DNA of 64,000 bases, from positions 68,775,407-68,839,406 of the forward strand of contig OX638372.1 in the NCBI GenBank assembly GCA_951812925.1, given 5' to 3'. This document shows, one piece after another, positions 10,057 to 22,744 of this stretch. Position 1 is the stretch's first letter, and every line of letters starts with the position of its first letter. The notes below the pieces were generated by a model, which saw only the letters and a program-made list of their open reading frames with translations, had not been told where the DNA came from and did not search any database. The translations under genes and the position numbers were made by a program. The DNA comes from Calliopum simillimum. Taxonomy: Eukaryota > Arthropoda > Insecta > Diptera > Lauxaniidae.

Positions 10057-11913
10057 GAGTGGTCCAAAATCCGAAAGTGTTTAAAAGTCAAGGTGCGCGC
10101 GACTTTTCTGAATCCTTGGATCCTGCCGATTACAAAAAGTGCTTTGGAACCAAAAAAAAATTGCGTTTAGATATTCCGCAACGAGCTTGAAGGTACTTTT
10201 TTATGAATTTTTGAGTTTTTGAGTACTTTTTTTAATTTAAACGCTATATCTTTTTAACCAGATAAGGTATTTGTAAAAATTAAATTGCATTTTTGTAAGA
10301 ATATTTGGAGCCCAATTCTGCATCAATAACAATAAATCTAGTCTTTCCCAATTTTTTTTATCGGCACTTTAAACTTCAAAATTTGTTAATTTTTTGAGGT
10401 GTTTGCACATTCAAGAACCGATTTTTTTCTTATTTTGCTCTAGCAAATTTTTTTTTAAATTTTTATATTTTTAAACATTAATTTGTCTTTAAAATAATTT
10501 CAACAACTAAGCTTTTAAAAACACTTTTACTCACTAAATACAATTAAGTATAATTAAATTGGGCTTAAAAAAAAAATTAATTTTCATGTTTTCAAGAGAT
10601 ATCTTAGTGGGATGACGTAAGGTACCTCTTTTTTCTTATAAATTCATTAGTTCCTAATCTTCTGAGTAAAACAACATTCTTCGCAACATAGAAACCTTGC
10701 CACTTCATGTTATTTTTGGCAAAATAGGTTAACAGATAGTTTTCACAGATCGTCTAAGGAAACCAAAAAAATAAATAAATCAAAAAGAAACTAAAATAGC
10801 CATTTCGGATGTATTTGTTGATGCTGATTCCGAATTCAGTCTCAAAATTGCTGTATCTTGTACGGTTAAGGAGATATTTTTACATAAAGTTATAAGAGAC
10901 TCCGTTTTTGCTCTTTTTAAAGTGATATTACAAGTCAAGGTTACTATTAACCGCAAAAAGTGGTATAGTGGTTTAAAGTGCCAGTCTGATTCTTTAAAAT
11001 TCAATTTAAATTATACCGATATCTTTTTTATCCTCTGAGTTATCTTGACCTAAAAAGTTGAAAAAGTGCAAAAACACGTTTTTTTTGTTATTTCTGCCTA
11101 CGATATTTCGGAGGAACAAAGAAATATCGATTTAATTTAAATTGGGTTTTGAAGAAAAAGACTGTCACTTTTAACTTCCATACCAGGCTGAAAGTTACCA
11201 TGTTGTGACATAACAGCTTCAAAAATAGCAAAAACGGTGTTCTTTGCATCTTTAGGTTAGAATATCTCTAAAACCATGTGAGATAGAGCAATTCTGAGAC
11301 CGGATTTAGAATTTTCATGAACACATACATCGCAAATGACTATTGTTGTTTCTGTTTCACCACGAAAATTTTAAACTCAAAGTTTTTTTTTTGGCCAAAT
11401 TTGATTATATTTTACGGTTTTTAGTAAGTAAAATAAAGCTTATAGCTTAGTTGTTAAAATCATTTGATAGATAAATTAATGCATAAAAAAATAACAATAT
11501 AAAAAAAAATTTGCTAGAGCAAAATAAGAAAAAAATCGGTTCTTGAATGTGCAAACATCTCAAAAAATTAACAAATTTTTAAGTTTAAAGTGCCGATAAA
11601 AAAAATTGGGAAAGACTAGATTTATTATTATTGATGCAGAATTGGGCTCCAAATATTCTTACAAAAATGCAATTTAATTTTTACAAATACCTTATCTGGT
11701 TAAAAAGATATAGCGTTTAAATTAAAAAAAGTACTCAAAAACTCAAAAATTCATAAAAAAGTACCTTCAAGCTCGTTGCGGAATATCTAAACCCAATTTT
11801 TTTTTGGTTTCAAAGCACTTTTTGTAATCAGCAGGATCCAAGGATTCAGAAAAGTCGCGCGCACCTTGACTTTTTAACACTCTTGGTTTTTCCATACAAA
11901 ATTTGGACCACTC
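10057..11913. mobile_element. TA-flanked long palindromic element, 1.86 kb
   Basis: The ends are GAGTGGTCCAAA and TTTGGACCACTC, each flanked by TA (10055-10056, 11914-11915), in the context ATTAGAG...CTCTAAT. The arms are very long: AAGGTGCGCGCGACTTTTCT at about 10090 is mirrored at about 11855, GAGCTTGAAGGTAC at 10181 at about 11765, and AATTGCTGTATCT at about 10850 is mirrored, diverged, near 11290. The centre is near 10985. No transposase frame is present. The TA duplication is compatible with a Tc1/mariner-type mobiliser. The LTR element sits 13 bp to its left. Confidence 0.8.
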
Positions 11914-12308
11914 TAATGTATATGCCAAAATATTTATGTATGTAAGTAAGTAAATTTTATTTAAGTTTTATTTAAATGTTGTAACTTTTACAGTGCCATG
12001 CAATTATTTTCTGTTTTTTTTTTTCTTTATTTTTCACTTCTGCAAATTTATGCTGAGTGAATGCAAATCGTAGTTTTATGAGAGCACCGAAAAACGTTGT
12101 ATGTGGCATGGAGTACCACCCATCCACCTGAAATGCATTTCATTTAAATTAATTCCAGTTTTATTGTAGCTTAACTTTCTAATGCTTGACTCAAATATGT
12201 GCGCCAAACTTTTAACTTATACTTTTTTTTCTTTCTCTTCTTTCTCTTCCATTTACATACTTGTTACCGAATGGAATTGCTAACTTTGAATACCAAATCG
12301 ACCGATAG

Positions 12309-12445
12309 CTCCGCAAACCAGCATCCACTCTCTCAATTCCTGGCTCGATGAAAACACCTTCCATTGCGAATCGGGAACAGATCTCATCTGGATGCAACGA
12401 AGAAGCCTCCGAGGCGCTGGTGGGCATCCACTCCGACTACCCAAG
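12309..12445 (+). CDS. SK: SK channel exon, cytoplasmic N-terminus
   Basis: The frame reads LRKPASTLSIPGSMKTPSIA, then NREQISSGCNEEASEALVGI, then HSDYP plus two bases (AG), recognised as the conserved N-terminal region of insect SK (KCNN-type) channels. The 3' splice site is GACCGATAG, the only AG after the pyrimidine-rich tract at about 12225-12250, with a branch-point-like GCTAAC at about 12276. In this frame a TAG stop abuts the exon start, so coding cannot extend upstream. The 5' splice site is AAG|GTATGA. The two leftover bases join the G that opens the exon at 39397, giving ...DYP-R-YMEER. SK forms a plasma-membrane potassium channel gated by calcium through bound calmodulin. This part is intracellular and precedes S1. 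Confidence 0.9.
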
Positions 12446-13079
12446 GTATGAAATGTATGTATCCCAGACTCCAATCCCGCATCTGCCTGCACTACCATGC
12501 ACCGCAGTTCATTAAAATTAACAATTGAGAATTAACTTTATGTAAATGCATCATCCGTCAATGTAGTTTGCAGATACCTACCATACAAAAGCGATTCCCA
12601 ATCCATTGTGTTTTGTGTTGTTGAAAGCGCTAGACTTATACATAGTAACTATGTAAATTAACCATTAACAAAGCATTTGAAATGGCTGAACTTATAAAAT
12701 TCTCAATATATTGAAATGAAAATTATACCCAATAAAATTAAAAGGTAAGTACATAAAAGTTCAGGCAATGAAGCCGAAAAAAAATTCTTATCACAAGAAA
12801 ATCTTGTCCATCAACTAAATTTTATAAAACTTTTTTGATTTTCCCAGATAACAATATAAGTATATTATTCAAGAAAAATATAATCAGACCAGCTTCAATC
12901 CATTTGATTTTAATAACATTGTAGTGAAGACCTTAAAAGGACAGAAAACGTGTCCGTCCGTATAAACCGTGGATACCATCGTTGGAACAATACATATGCG
13001 AAGTGTTAGTGAAAGTTGAAAGCACAATTATTTGCGTATTTGGAATCAGCGTTTCCATAAAAAGAAATGTTTCATATGC

Positions 13080-13427
13080 AATACAAATCCAGCAAAATAA
13101 ATAGTCACCATTGTACCACTGAATTCGTATCGCTCGAGTTATGTTAGAACGACGAATGGATTGTTCACGGTTTTCACAAACACTATCTGCTATTGCAGCA
13201 ATATTCTTTCTCTAAATTACGAGCTTTATGCACTCTGGTCCAATAGTGTAAAATTGCTTCGAAATCTGGTGATGGTGTTAGGAATAGTGCGCTCTGTTGG
13301 ACGCTCATAACGACCAAAAATGTTGAAGAACTCTATAATTTCTCTAACTGATGACTAATTTTGCTAGTAAGTTTCCACAATTAATAAACGTTGTTCAGGA
13401 GTTAGTCTATTCATACAGTATCTCATA
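13080..13427 (-). pseudogene. Tc1/mariner-like transposase N-terminal relic
   Basis: The minus strand from 13427 reads MRYCMNRLTPEQRLLIVETY, then after stops SSVREIIEFFNIFGRYERP, TERTI and IAD/SVCENREQSIRR in shifting frames. This is the typical start of a widespread insect DNA-transposon protein with the MxxLTxEQRxxIVxxY opening. Several stops and frameshifts make it dead, and no catalytic half is attached. It directly precedes the truncated LINE at 13448. Confidence 0.65.
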
Positions 13428-13447
13428 GTTTATGCAATGATCAGTAT

Positions 13448-15352
13448 GCGTACTTGAAAGGGAAATCGAAGGAAACGGCCTTACACGACATCGTATCTAT
13501 CATTGAAAAATCTCTCTTTTACAAAGAATTTATTTACTCTAGCTACTTTTATTGATATAGAAGGAGCCTTCAACAATATTTTTTCTAGTGCTGTTATAAC
13601 AGCACTAAGGCGCATTGGCACAGAAACATGTGTTCTACTTATGGTTAAAAATATACTCCTGAATAGAACGATTTTGTCTGAATTAGGAGGATTATCACTT
13701 TCTAGATCAGTATCAATGGGTACACCACAGGATGGTGTTAGATCCCCACTACATTGGGTTCTTGTTGTAGATGATTTGCTATGAATCATAAGTCGACAGG
13801 GGGTCAACGTGGTAGCTGATGCTAATGATAATCTTTTGCTTGTGTCTGGTCGTGACTTAAATATTTTAAGTGACATAATGTCTCAAGCTCTTAAAAACAT
13901 TACATTGTGGACCACAGAGTGCAGGTTGGGCATTAAAGCTCAAAAAACGGATCTTGTGGTGTTCACGAATAAACACAAAATACCAAATTTTCGGCTTCCA
14001 ACACTTAATAACGTTCATTTGCTTCATAAAGAAAGTGCCAAATATCTAGGCGGAAGATGAATATAGAAGAAAGGACACGAAAAGCATGCGTTGCTTTTTA
14101 CATATATAAAATAATGTTTAACAAATCTAAAGGCCATCATCAGACCAATTCTGACCTACGGAATTCTTGTCTGGTGGAAGGCCTTAAACAAGCAAACCTT
14201 TTTGGCAATTTTATCAAAAATTCAAAGAATGGCAGGTATAGGAGTTAGCGGAGCTGTTAACACTGTGCCTTCAACTGCTCTCGACGCTTTCATTCATTTG
14301 GAGCCCCTTGATACTTACGCTAAAGGAGTTGAAGTAAAAAGTGCTATCAGGTTGAAGGAATAGGGCTTCTGGAAGTCGAAACCTTATGACCATGGCAGTA
14401 TTTTTACACAATTTTCTGGTTGTGGTATTGACCATGGAACTGATTACATTAATCCCACTTTAACGTTCCCAACCAACTTTCAAGTGAAAATACCTGAATA
14501 CCTTTTGCTTTACCCCGTTACTCCAGTGTATTTCAAGCGGAAATTCTGGCTGTGTCGAAGGCATGCCAAATTATTAAACCCAAAATTTATGAATGTAGTG
14601 ACACATTTGTTATTTACGTTGATAGTCAGGCGGCCATTAGGGCCCTTGGGTCCAATATAACTAAGTCTCGCTTAGTCCTTAGCTGCAGAAAATCTCTATG
14701 AGAAATAGTTCAGGTATGTAATCTTACAATATGTTGGGTTCCCGGACACAGTAATTTCGTTGGTAATGAAAATGCTGATGAACTTGCTAGGAAAAGATCT
14801 TTTACTGACATAGTTGCTGAAACCTATATTATTAAGCCACTTGCATTGATAAGAGCCAACATTGACTCTAAATGTATTATGTGGACTATTTTTAGATGGT
14901 CAAACTCAACTACATGTTTTACGTCGAGGGCGATATGGCCACTGTATGACGCTAACAGAACACGTAGAACTATTTCTATAGATAGGCAATGTCTCAGAAT
15001 TTTAATTGGTGTCATTACAGGGCACTATTTTATAGGCAGACACGCTTCTAGATTGGGCCTTACTGACGTAGGAGATCTTTGTGGAAGTTGTAAAGTCGAA
15101 AAGTCCATTTTTCATTTCCTTTGTGAATGCCCAGCGTTGGCTAACCGACGTTACAAGGTGTTCGAAAGTCAATTTTTCGACTCTCTTGAAGATATAGCTC
15201 AAAAGAGTCCCAAATCCATTTTGGAGTTTATAAAATTTCTAAATGGTTCACATAGGTTAACAACGAAGTTATACATCGGGTATACAATGGGCCTAATCGT
15301 GACCTAAGTTATGATGGCAACTTCTATCTCCCGCTCTAACCTAACCTAACCT
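13448..15352 (+). mobile_element. 5'-truncated LINE (jockey-like), inactivated
   Basis: Broken frames give a reverse transcriptase (KETALHDIVSIIEKSLFYKE, FIDIEGAFNN, SMGTPQDGV, a decayed catalytic box VADAN in place of F/YADD), then RPILTYG-like thumb sequence around 14150. An RNase H region follows (FQAEILAVSKACQII, YVDSQAAIRAL, WVPGHSNFVGNENADELARK, about 14530-14790). A C-terminal cysteine/histidine motif (CGSCKVEKSIFHFLCECPAL, about 15080-15140) and stop at 15305-15307 complete it. At least five frame breaks are seen. The 3' tail is three CCTAA units (15334-15352). The 5' part is missing. Clade is inferred from motif style only. Confidence 0.85.
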
Positions 15353-16442
15353 ATTAATGATTGAGTCGTATTGAATACTCAACACAAACGTCATATGAAC
15401 AGACCATTTGACACATAGCAGTTGTCAAAACAACCCTGTTGGAAAAGTGACCTCGTATTGGATCACTCTTTATTTATTCACTTCATTTTTTTGTTTTCAT
15501 AGTTTTTTTGAAAGTAAATTGTACCTATTCGTATAACATTTTGCTGCATGCCACTACATGCATACGTAAGTAAGTACGTAGGTATATATTTTATGTTTGA
15601 GGGTGTAACACGTTGAAATCATTTAAGCTCATAATTAAAATATCTTTCAAATATGAAGCAGAGTAACACTTATCCTCAGCTCCAGATTAAAGCATAAAAC
15701 TAAACGAACGAACGAGTTGAGCTCGTAACTGACTGATTCTGAGAGTAAAATGGATGCACAACTCATAAAAATTCAAGCGAATGAACTGCAAATGCATTTT
15801 CATTTTATTCTCACACGTTTTTACGGCTTTAATCTAAAAGCGGAAACTGAATTAAAACAAAAAACAAAAGAAAAACGACCGAGGTGGATCTAAAAAATAG
15901 AAACTCTGCCATTTGGAAAACGTGACAACATCCATTGTTTGTTGTTCTTGTAATTGAAATGGCAGAGCCGTTGAAATGCAAAAGGACATGTGAACAACGA
16001 CGCGACGTAACAAACGCAACGCAACCACATAACGCGATAGCATCAACAACAACAACAACAGCTGCATGCACGTAGTATCATCATTACGCAAAGTCCACCC
16101 GCCCAAAATATATATGTGTACATATGAATGTGTGTACGTAATTGTGTATATGGTATTCATTTCATACGTAACAGTTACACAATTTCAAGACTCGGTAGGG
16201 GAGCCAGAAAGTTGAGATGAAATCTCTGTGTGATGGCGTTACGTCTGCATTTTTGCACTGATTTTGTTAACCAGTTTTACGTTAAATGTTACAAAGTTTG
16301 TTCAATTGTTGTTATTGTTGTTGTTGATTCTTTTATTCAACATCCTTTTCATGTCCCTAACGTTACTCAGGGCTGCAATCGTTCATTTTACGGAAATTCC
16401 TTTGCTTCATGTTAAACAAAGCAAATACATAAATGTACATTA

Positions 16443-17526
16443 GACCGGGTCGAAATCTAGATTCATACCGAAACTGACTCAAAAGTTAGAGGGACTCTTA
16501 AAAACGATATATGTATAATTTTTTTTTTTTTTTTTCATTCTGAGAAAAACCAATGGAGCGCTTTTGATTCTCCTGAAGGCCTATTTTGGCTAAAAAACCA
16601 TGTTTTTTGGTCATAACTTTTTTTTTCATTAGAAAAAGAGTACTTTAGATATAAAGATTGTAATCTTACAAAAATTTTGGCGTATAAAATTTTTTCTTTT
16701 TCTTTTTGGGTATAGATAATATTCGGTTCCAAAAATCGATTTTTTTACGTTTTTCAATAACGAGGTCGTAAAAAAGGTTTTTTACTCAAAAGCAAGGCAT
16801 CTAACGAAAAAAGTGTATACGGCAGAAAATGCTTAGAATTGTCCAAAAAATACGTGTGAATTTTTTTACAATTTTATGAGATATTTTATAATTTTTCAAA
16901 ACTTGGTCAAAAAGTAAAAAAATAAAATAAAAAATTTTTAAAAAAATTCACACTAATTCTTTGAAGAATTCTGAGCATTTTACGTCACATGAAATTTTTT
17001 CGTAGATGCCTTGGTTTTAAGTTAACCTAGCATTTTGCTGACAAAAGTGAGCTTAACAGCTGAAAACTTAATTTGATAAATTTTTTGGAAAAATAAAAAA
17101 AATTCTGGAAAAATTCACACGTATTCTTCGGACAGTTCTAAGTATTTTTTGCTTCACACACTTTTTTCGTTAGATGCCTTGCTTTTGAGTAAAAACATGT
17201 TTTTTGACCGCGTAATAGAAAAATGTAAAAAAAATCGATCTTGGGATGCGAATAATTATCTACTTACATCCCCAAAAAAATTTATAATTTTTAAACGCCA
17301 AAATTTTTGAAGGAACATAGTCTTTATCTCTAAAGCAACCTTGGTTATCCATTTTGTAATGAAAAAAAGTTATGACCAAAAAACATGTTTTTTTAGCCGA
17401 ATGTGCTAAATTGGTTTTTCTCGGAATGAAAAAAAAAGGTTACAAATATCATTTTTAAGAGTTCTTCTAACTTCGGAGAAGGTTTTGGGATGATTGTATT
17501 TTGCTTCATACGAAATCGACCCGGTC
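16443..17526. mobile_element. TA-flanked long palindromic element, 1.08 kb
   Basis: The ends are GACCGGGTCGAAATC and GAAATCGACCCGGTC, flanked by TA (16441-16442, 17527-17528) in the same ATTAGA...TCTAAT context as the elements at 10057 and 40069. Arms pair through AACCAATGGAG/ATTGGTTTTTCTC and TTTTTTGGTCATAAC / GTTATGACCAAAAAAC to TAGATGCCTTG near 17175 (mirrored near 16795). The centre is near 16985. No coding frame. Its arm interior (AATGCTTAGAATTGTCC) recurs at about 44390, 47530 and 63010 in elements with different ends. Confidence 0.8.
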
Positions 17527-17650
17527 TAATATACATGAATATATATATATATAAATACTTTTGCGAAGTAGGGTGGTCCAAAGTCTTAGATAATTGATAC
17601 AAAACTTTATTGAGCAAAGCTACGAAATTTCCAAATATTGACTCTTTTAA

Positions 17651-18645
17651 CCCTTTAATTGTTTATGGCGAGTATACTCGTCAGAGCTAAATGAAAATTT
17701 TTCGCATTATGTCGAGTATACTCGTCGTGAAGATAAAAAATCGCATTCGTATTATTATTAAACGAATCAACTGTATTTGTTTTTTTTTTTTTCCTGAAAA
17801 AGGGCAAATAAAGATCTCTTAAAAAATGTACATTTTAGAACATAGCTGCCCGTCTAGAGTAAAATTAAAAAAATTTGGCACTCGCATAAAAAGTCGTGGC
17901 CCCCATGTAAAATTAATAAAAAGAAAACATAAATTTTTTAAAATTATTGAAAACAACAACCAGCAAAGATTTTTAAATTCACAGTTACTTGTGCGAGTGT
18001 TTTTTTTTTCGCAAATCTAAAAAATCCTGAAAGTTCATAAATTGATCAAATTTGTTGTTGCCATTGTGTGTTGTTGCTATTGTGTGTTGTTGTTTTTTTC
18101 TTTTCGATAGGAACCCTTGCGTTTTGTTGCAACAACAAAACACACAGTCCTGTGTGGACGAAAAAACAACAACAAAATTTACGCATATGTTGTTGCTGGT
18201 GGTCGATCGCAATTCTTCAAAATTTCGCATATGCCGTTACTTGTGTGTGCGATTTCCATTTTCAATAATTAAATTTTGCTGTGGCACGTGAGATCAAGTG
18301 ATTTTCAAATAATGGCACTTTGCGATGGCACGCGTGGGCAGCTATGTTTTAGAATATTCGTTAGACTGGCAACCTTATTTATTTTAATTCGCAATAGCTG
18401 AAATAACAAATTCTGGGGAAGTACCGTTACAAAACGATTTTATGTGATATTTTTTTATCAATTTTTTTGTTTGTTAACAACGAATAAAAATATGTATTTT
18501 TTAAAAATCCAAAACACGCAACTTTTCATCATAATTGCCTACTTTTATAGGCAGAAACATTTTACTCTGTTTATGTCGAGTATACTCGTCTTCGATGGAA
18601 AATAGTAGAAAACATTTTTCGAACCAAAATTAAACAGTTAAAGAG
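17651..18645. mobile_element. piggyBac-like non-autonomous element, TTAA-flanked
   Basis: Flanked by TTAA (17647-17650 and 18646-18649). The ends are CCCTTTAATTGTTTA and TAAACAGTTAAAGAG, imperfect inverted repeats of about 15-16 bp. Near the ends sits the palindromic motif CGAGTATACTCG three times (17669, 17713 and 18577 regions), perhaps subterminal transposase sites. TTAA duplication and CCCTTT ends are characteristic of piggyBac. No transposase. A hAT-like element lies inside it. Confidence 0.75.
17841..18346. mobile_element. hAT-like MITE nested in the piggyBac-like element, 506 bp
   Basis: The 11-bp inverted ends CATAGCTGCCC / GGGCAGCTATG are flanked by a perfect 8-bp duplication TTTTAGAA (17833-17840 and 18347-18354). 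An 8-bp duplication is the mark of hAT elements. The interior is rich in TTGTTG/CAACAA runs (18050-18200) and has no real gene. It inserted after the surrounding TTAA-flanked element. Confidence 0.85.
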
Positions 18646-19446
18646 TTAATCGTTCGTTCGATTACATTTCACATAGTTTCAAATATCCTCCAAAACAGGG
18701 TCTTCGTAATTTCAAGCAAAGATCACTCAAAATTCCCTTACAAAGAAATAAACTCAAAGTTTTGTATAAATAGTCAAATCTATACTATTTATATAAAAAT
18801 GCTTATACAGAGTGGCGCATAAGTAACTTTATGATTTATTTGATTTGGCATTCATTAAAATTTAGATTATGGTTTGGCAATAGTTATGCTCACATTAAAA
18901 TAATATCTCTCAAATGGTCCCCATTGTTTGCTTCGACCTGGCATGCTCTTTCCAGAGCCCGGTATTGAAAGCCATTCACATTAACCGTAACATGTTCATC
19001 GTTTTCGATAAAATATGGTCCAATGATCCTTTCTGAGGTTATGCCACATATTCACGTTACCATTCATGAAAGAAATTTCGATACGATCTTTGTGTCTGAA
19101 TAATTGAGTGTCGACTTTCAAAATAAAAACTTTGGTCTCTCCATCATTAATTTCCCAAATTTCTCAAAGTTAATTCTAAAAAATAAAAAAATATGTAAAC
19201 AAAAAAGCTATTCAATAAATATATCATAAAGATACTTTTACTCCACCGTGTATAAAAATCCTATGTAACGCTTTGGCGCAAAATATGCCAAACCAATTTT
19301 TATAATATTTTTATTAAAACATTCTATATACATATATATACTAAGGAATAAACTGGCATACTAATATTTTGATTTTTAAAAAGTTTTTGTTTTTTACAGT
19401 ACTAGCATACATAAGTTTCGTTTGCATTTACGTCGTTAATGATGTG

Positions 19447-19850
19447 CTTTTGTACTTTTGCCGATTTTTTCGATGTTTTTCAATATTTTCCGATTCTTTT
19501 GGAATTTTACCGCTATTTTGGATGTTTTTCGATGCTGTTGGACTCTAAACGATTTCTTCAATGTTTGTCAATACACATGAACATTTACCGATTTATTTCA
19601 ATATTTTTCGATACTTTTGGACCTTTACCGATGTTTTAGATGTTTTTCAATTCTTTTGGTTTTTTACCGATATTTTGGATATTTTTCGATACTTTTGGTT
19701 TTTTACCGATATTTTGGATATTTTTCGATACTTTTGAACTTTTACCGATATTCTAGATATTTTTCGATATATTTGGACTTTTACCGATATTTTAGTAGCT
19801 ATTCGACTTTTGGATATTGCAGATGTTTTTGATACATTTGTACTTCTACT
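19447..19850. repeat. 39-bp minisatellite, about 10 units
   Basis: The unit is TTTTACCGATATTTTGGATA then TTTTTCGATACTTTTGGTT, 39 bases, most regular at 19617-19790 and more diverged to either side. Since 39 is divisible by three, repetitive open frames (FYRYFGYFSILLV units) appear on the + strand and a counterpart on the minus strand. I regard these as by-products, not a protein. Confidence 0.85.
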
Positions 19851-21765
19851 TTGTGTTTCAATACTACGTGATGAATTAGGTAAAAAAAAATAAAAGGAGT
19901 CTTGTGCAGTCTGCAGCAATCCTCAAAAATGGCAATGTTCGTATTTTGAACCTCAAATATTTCAAAAATTAGAGCTGATAAGCCAATCTGACCTCAGATT
20001 TGGATTCTACATCGTAAGTTCCTTCAGAAATTCTCTTCAGTTGCCCTGCAACAAAACTGTTGTTTGTCCTGTGTTACCATATTTAATAATATGAAAGGTA
20101 ATACATATGTTATTTATTACAGCTCTAACTTTTACGACCACCCCAATGCACAAAGACATGCATACGTACATACTTACGTACCTACACAAAAACATTTAAA
20201 AAATTACTGTTATGCAGAAAATTTTAAGCGGAATCCAAGTGACGAGATTTCTTCACTACATGAAAAAGTATTTTCCTGATAAACTGACGCAGATGCTGCA
20301 CGTTCTGATGTTCATAAATATGAGATGTAGACAAGAAAAATGGCAATCCACGTATCTAACAAACTTTTCTACTTCCGCCGGCCGTCGGTTGATGAAAACG
20401 TTGATGGGAGAGATAAGGAGAAACTAAAATCAGATACCGTGTGATAGAAAAGTAAAATATACTTAATTTAAGTTAAGTTTTGAAGGCGAAACATTATATA
20501 TATGTATTATATTATTATATAAACACCATTTATTTTGATTTCAATACAGTAAACTTTGGTATAACGCGGTTGACGCATTGTAGAAAACATGTTTCACGTC
20601 CAATTACTACCAAGTAGTACAGTAAAATAAGCTAAAATATCACTGGAAAAAGGAAAAATTTGCTGCTTCCTTGAAACAAAATAAAGTCCACCGCTCAACA
20701 AAGTGTGAAAGATTAAAAAAGTCAGTTTTTGACGAATAACTTAAAATCTATTTGTCGAACAAAAAAAGTTTCAAAGCAAAAGTTATAGTGAACGCAATAT
20801 CTGGAACTAAAATGGACTGAGCTAAGTCACTTTAAAGAAAGAGTCCCTTTTTAATTTTCTAAATCGCACGAGTGCCTACCAAAAGTTTAAATGTTTCATA
20901 TTACATACATAACTTTTAATTATAACGTTTATAGTTTTTTTCTTACTTGACCGATCGGAGTCGACCGATATACCCTTAGATGAGATAAACCTACTCGAAA
21001 ATCGTAAAAAATCATCGCGCGGAAATTTTCACGATATAATTCCATTTGACAAACACAATGTTCCACTGCGAAATAAAAGATGACGTCTGAAGAAACTTCC
21101 CATAAAAAATGTCAAACTTTTAAACTGTCCAAAAAATTTAGATCGAAAAGCAAGAGTAGGAACTATAGTATGCTCTCGAAAATGATAAGTCTGCCTAATA
21201 AATACCTTTAAAATTAATTTTCATTAATTACTTTCGCTAAAACATAAATAGGTATGGTCGCATATCTCCGATTTGGGAAAGAACCTGCGAACGTCACTGC
21301 TTTTATCCTGTCAGAAAACATAAAAAAACCAGAGATGTGTTGCTGTCATGGACCATACAAAATTTTTCCGAAGTCAGTTGAACGAAACGTAAACCGCGTG
21401 TGGTCGATGTATTTTTGCGCATTTTTTGCAAAAAAATTTTGTAAAGAAAAAGTTGCTTTTTGGTAAAATTCAATTTATATTCAATTGAGGCAAGTGAAAA
21501 ATATTTGGAAGTAAGCGTTTAACTATGTAAATTCACAAAGTTTCCTATTTAATTTTTACAATTTTGTAATTTTTAAAAATTGGCCAGTGTGATATAGTCG
21601 GGCTTCGCTAATGTGGTAAATGAACATTTCTTGATATTCTTAACATTATTTAATGGCTGTTTATTTTTAATAAAAACTATGAGTTTGAGAAACAATGTAA
21701 ATATTATTATGAACTTATTTCATACCTTTCAAACTTTATATTTGGTTGTATGATTAAGTATACCA

Positions 21766-21870
21766 CATTACCCTACTTATATGTACCACATTACCCGCCC
21801 ACTTTACAAGTACTGAATAGTATATATACCACATTGCACCACCATATATACAACATTACCTGCCAACTTT
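21766..21870. repeat. short degenerate repeat ACCACATTACC
   Basis: ACCACATTACC-like words occur four times at irregular 20-50 base spacing (ATACCACATTACCC, GTACCACATTACCC, TACCACATTGCACC, TACAACATTACC). No function is apparent. Confidence 0.4.
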
Positions 21871-22744
21871 TTGAAAACAGCTTTTTTGACTTTTTTCAGA
21901 TTTGTCTCAATAACTTTTTTAATGAAATTGTACACATTTTATTGAAATATATTCTGTAGCTAATACATACTTCAATGAACAGGATAAAAAAATTTGGCTG
22001 AAATTGATCCAATGGTTTTCTTTCAAATCCCACCTAAACATTAGCTATACCACAATAGCATCAGTTCCCCTAGTGTAGGGAAATTCGGTAATTATTTTTA
22101 ATTTTGTTGAAAATGCACCGATATTGATCAGCCATGGCTCATTTTGTAATTAAATTTACAAAAAAAATCAACATTTAATTTTTTTGCAGTTTTTTCCGCA
22201 AACTGTTTTAATCCTCCGTGAACCCCCAAAATGCGATAAATACAATAAAACTGTTTTAAAATACTTAAAAAATGGAAAATTATGCTACGCAGGGGTTGTC
22301 GAGGTTGCTGAATTAAAATATAAAATATAAAAATATATTGGAAAATGGAAAAGTTCAAAACGGCACCCGGAAAACTGCGTATATCTCCACTTTAAGCACC
22401 AAAAAAGTAAAATATAGTTTTGGTAGAGTTCCTGGAGGTTTTAGCCTAGAAGTTTTGTTACAGTGAATGAATTTTTACGCTCGAGGTGGGATTTTGTTTT
22501 TATACTATAAAGAGTAAAGTTTACCCAAAATTTTTTTGTGCTTTTGATTTGTTTATTATTTAAGCAATAACTATAAAAAGTTAATACAACACAAAATTAA
22601 AAATATTTGTAACATTTTGCAAACCATTTTTTCTAAACTAATTTGAGGTCGCTGATCACGAAAAATTTAATTATGCGATAATTTCTATTTTCGAGGTTTT
22701 AGCTTCATATACATCAATATACTTGAATGACTCCAAATCCGATC

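Noticed and set aside
18815..19255. Possible DNA transposon with GAGTGGCGCATAAGTAACTT start
   Set aside because: The layout hints at a decayed Tc1/mariner-type copy, but no transposase motif could be read and the opposite end is not a clear inverted repeat.
19617..19919. Repetitive frames FYRYFGYFSILLV and a Lys/Ser-rich antisense frame
   Set aside because: Produced by the 39-bp minisatellite; no start context, splice signal or family similarity.
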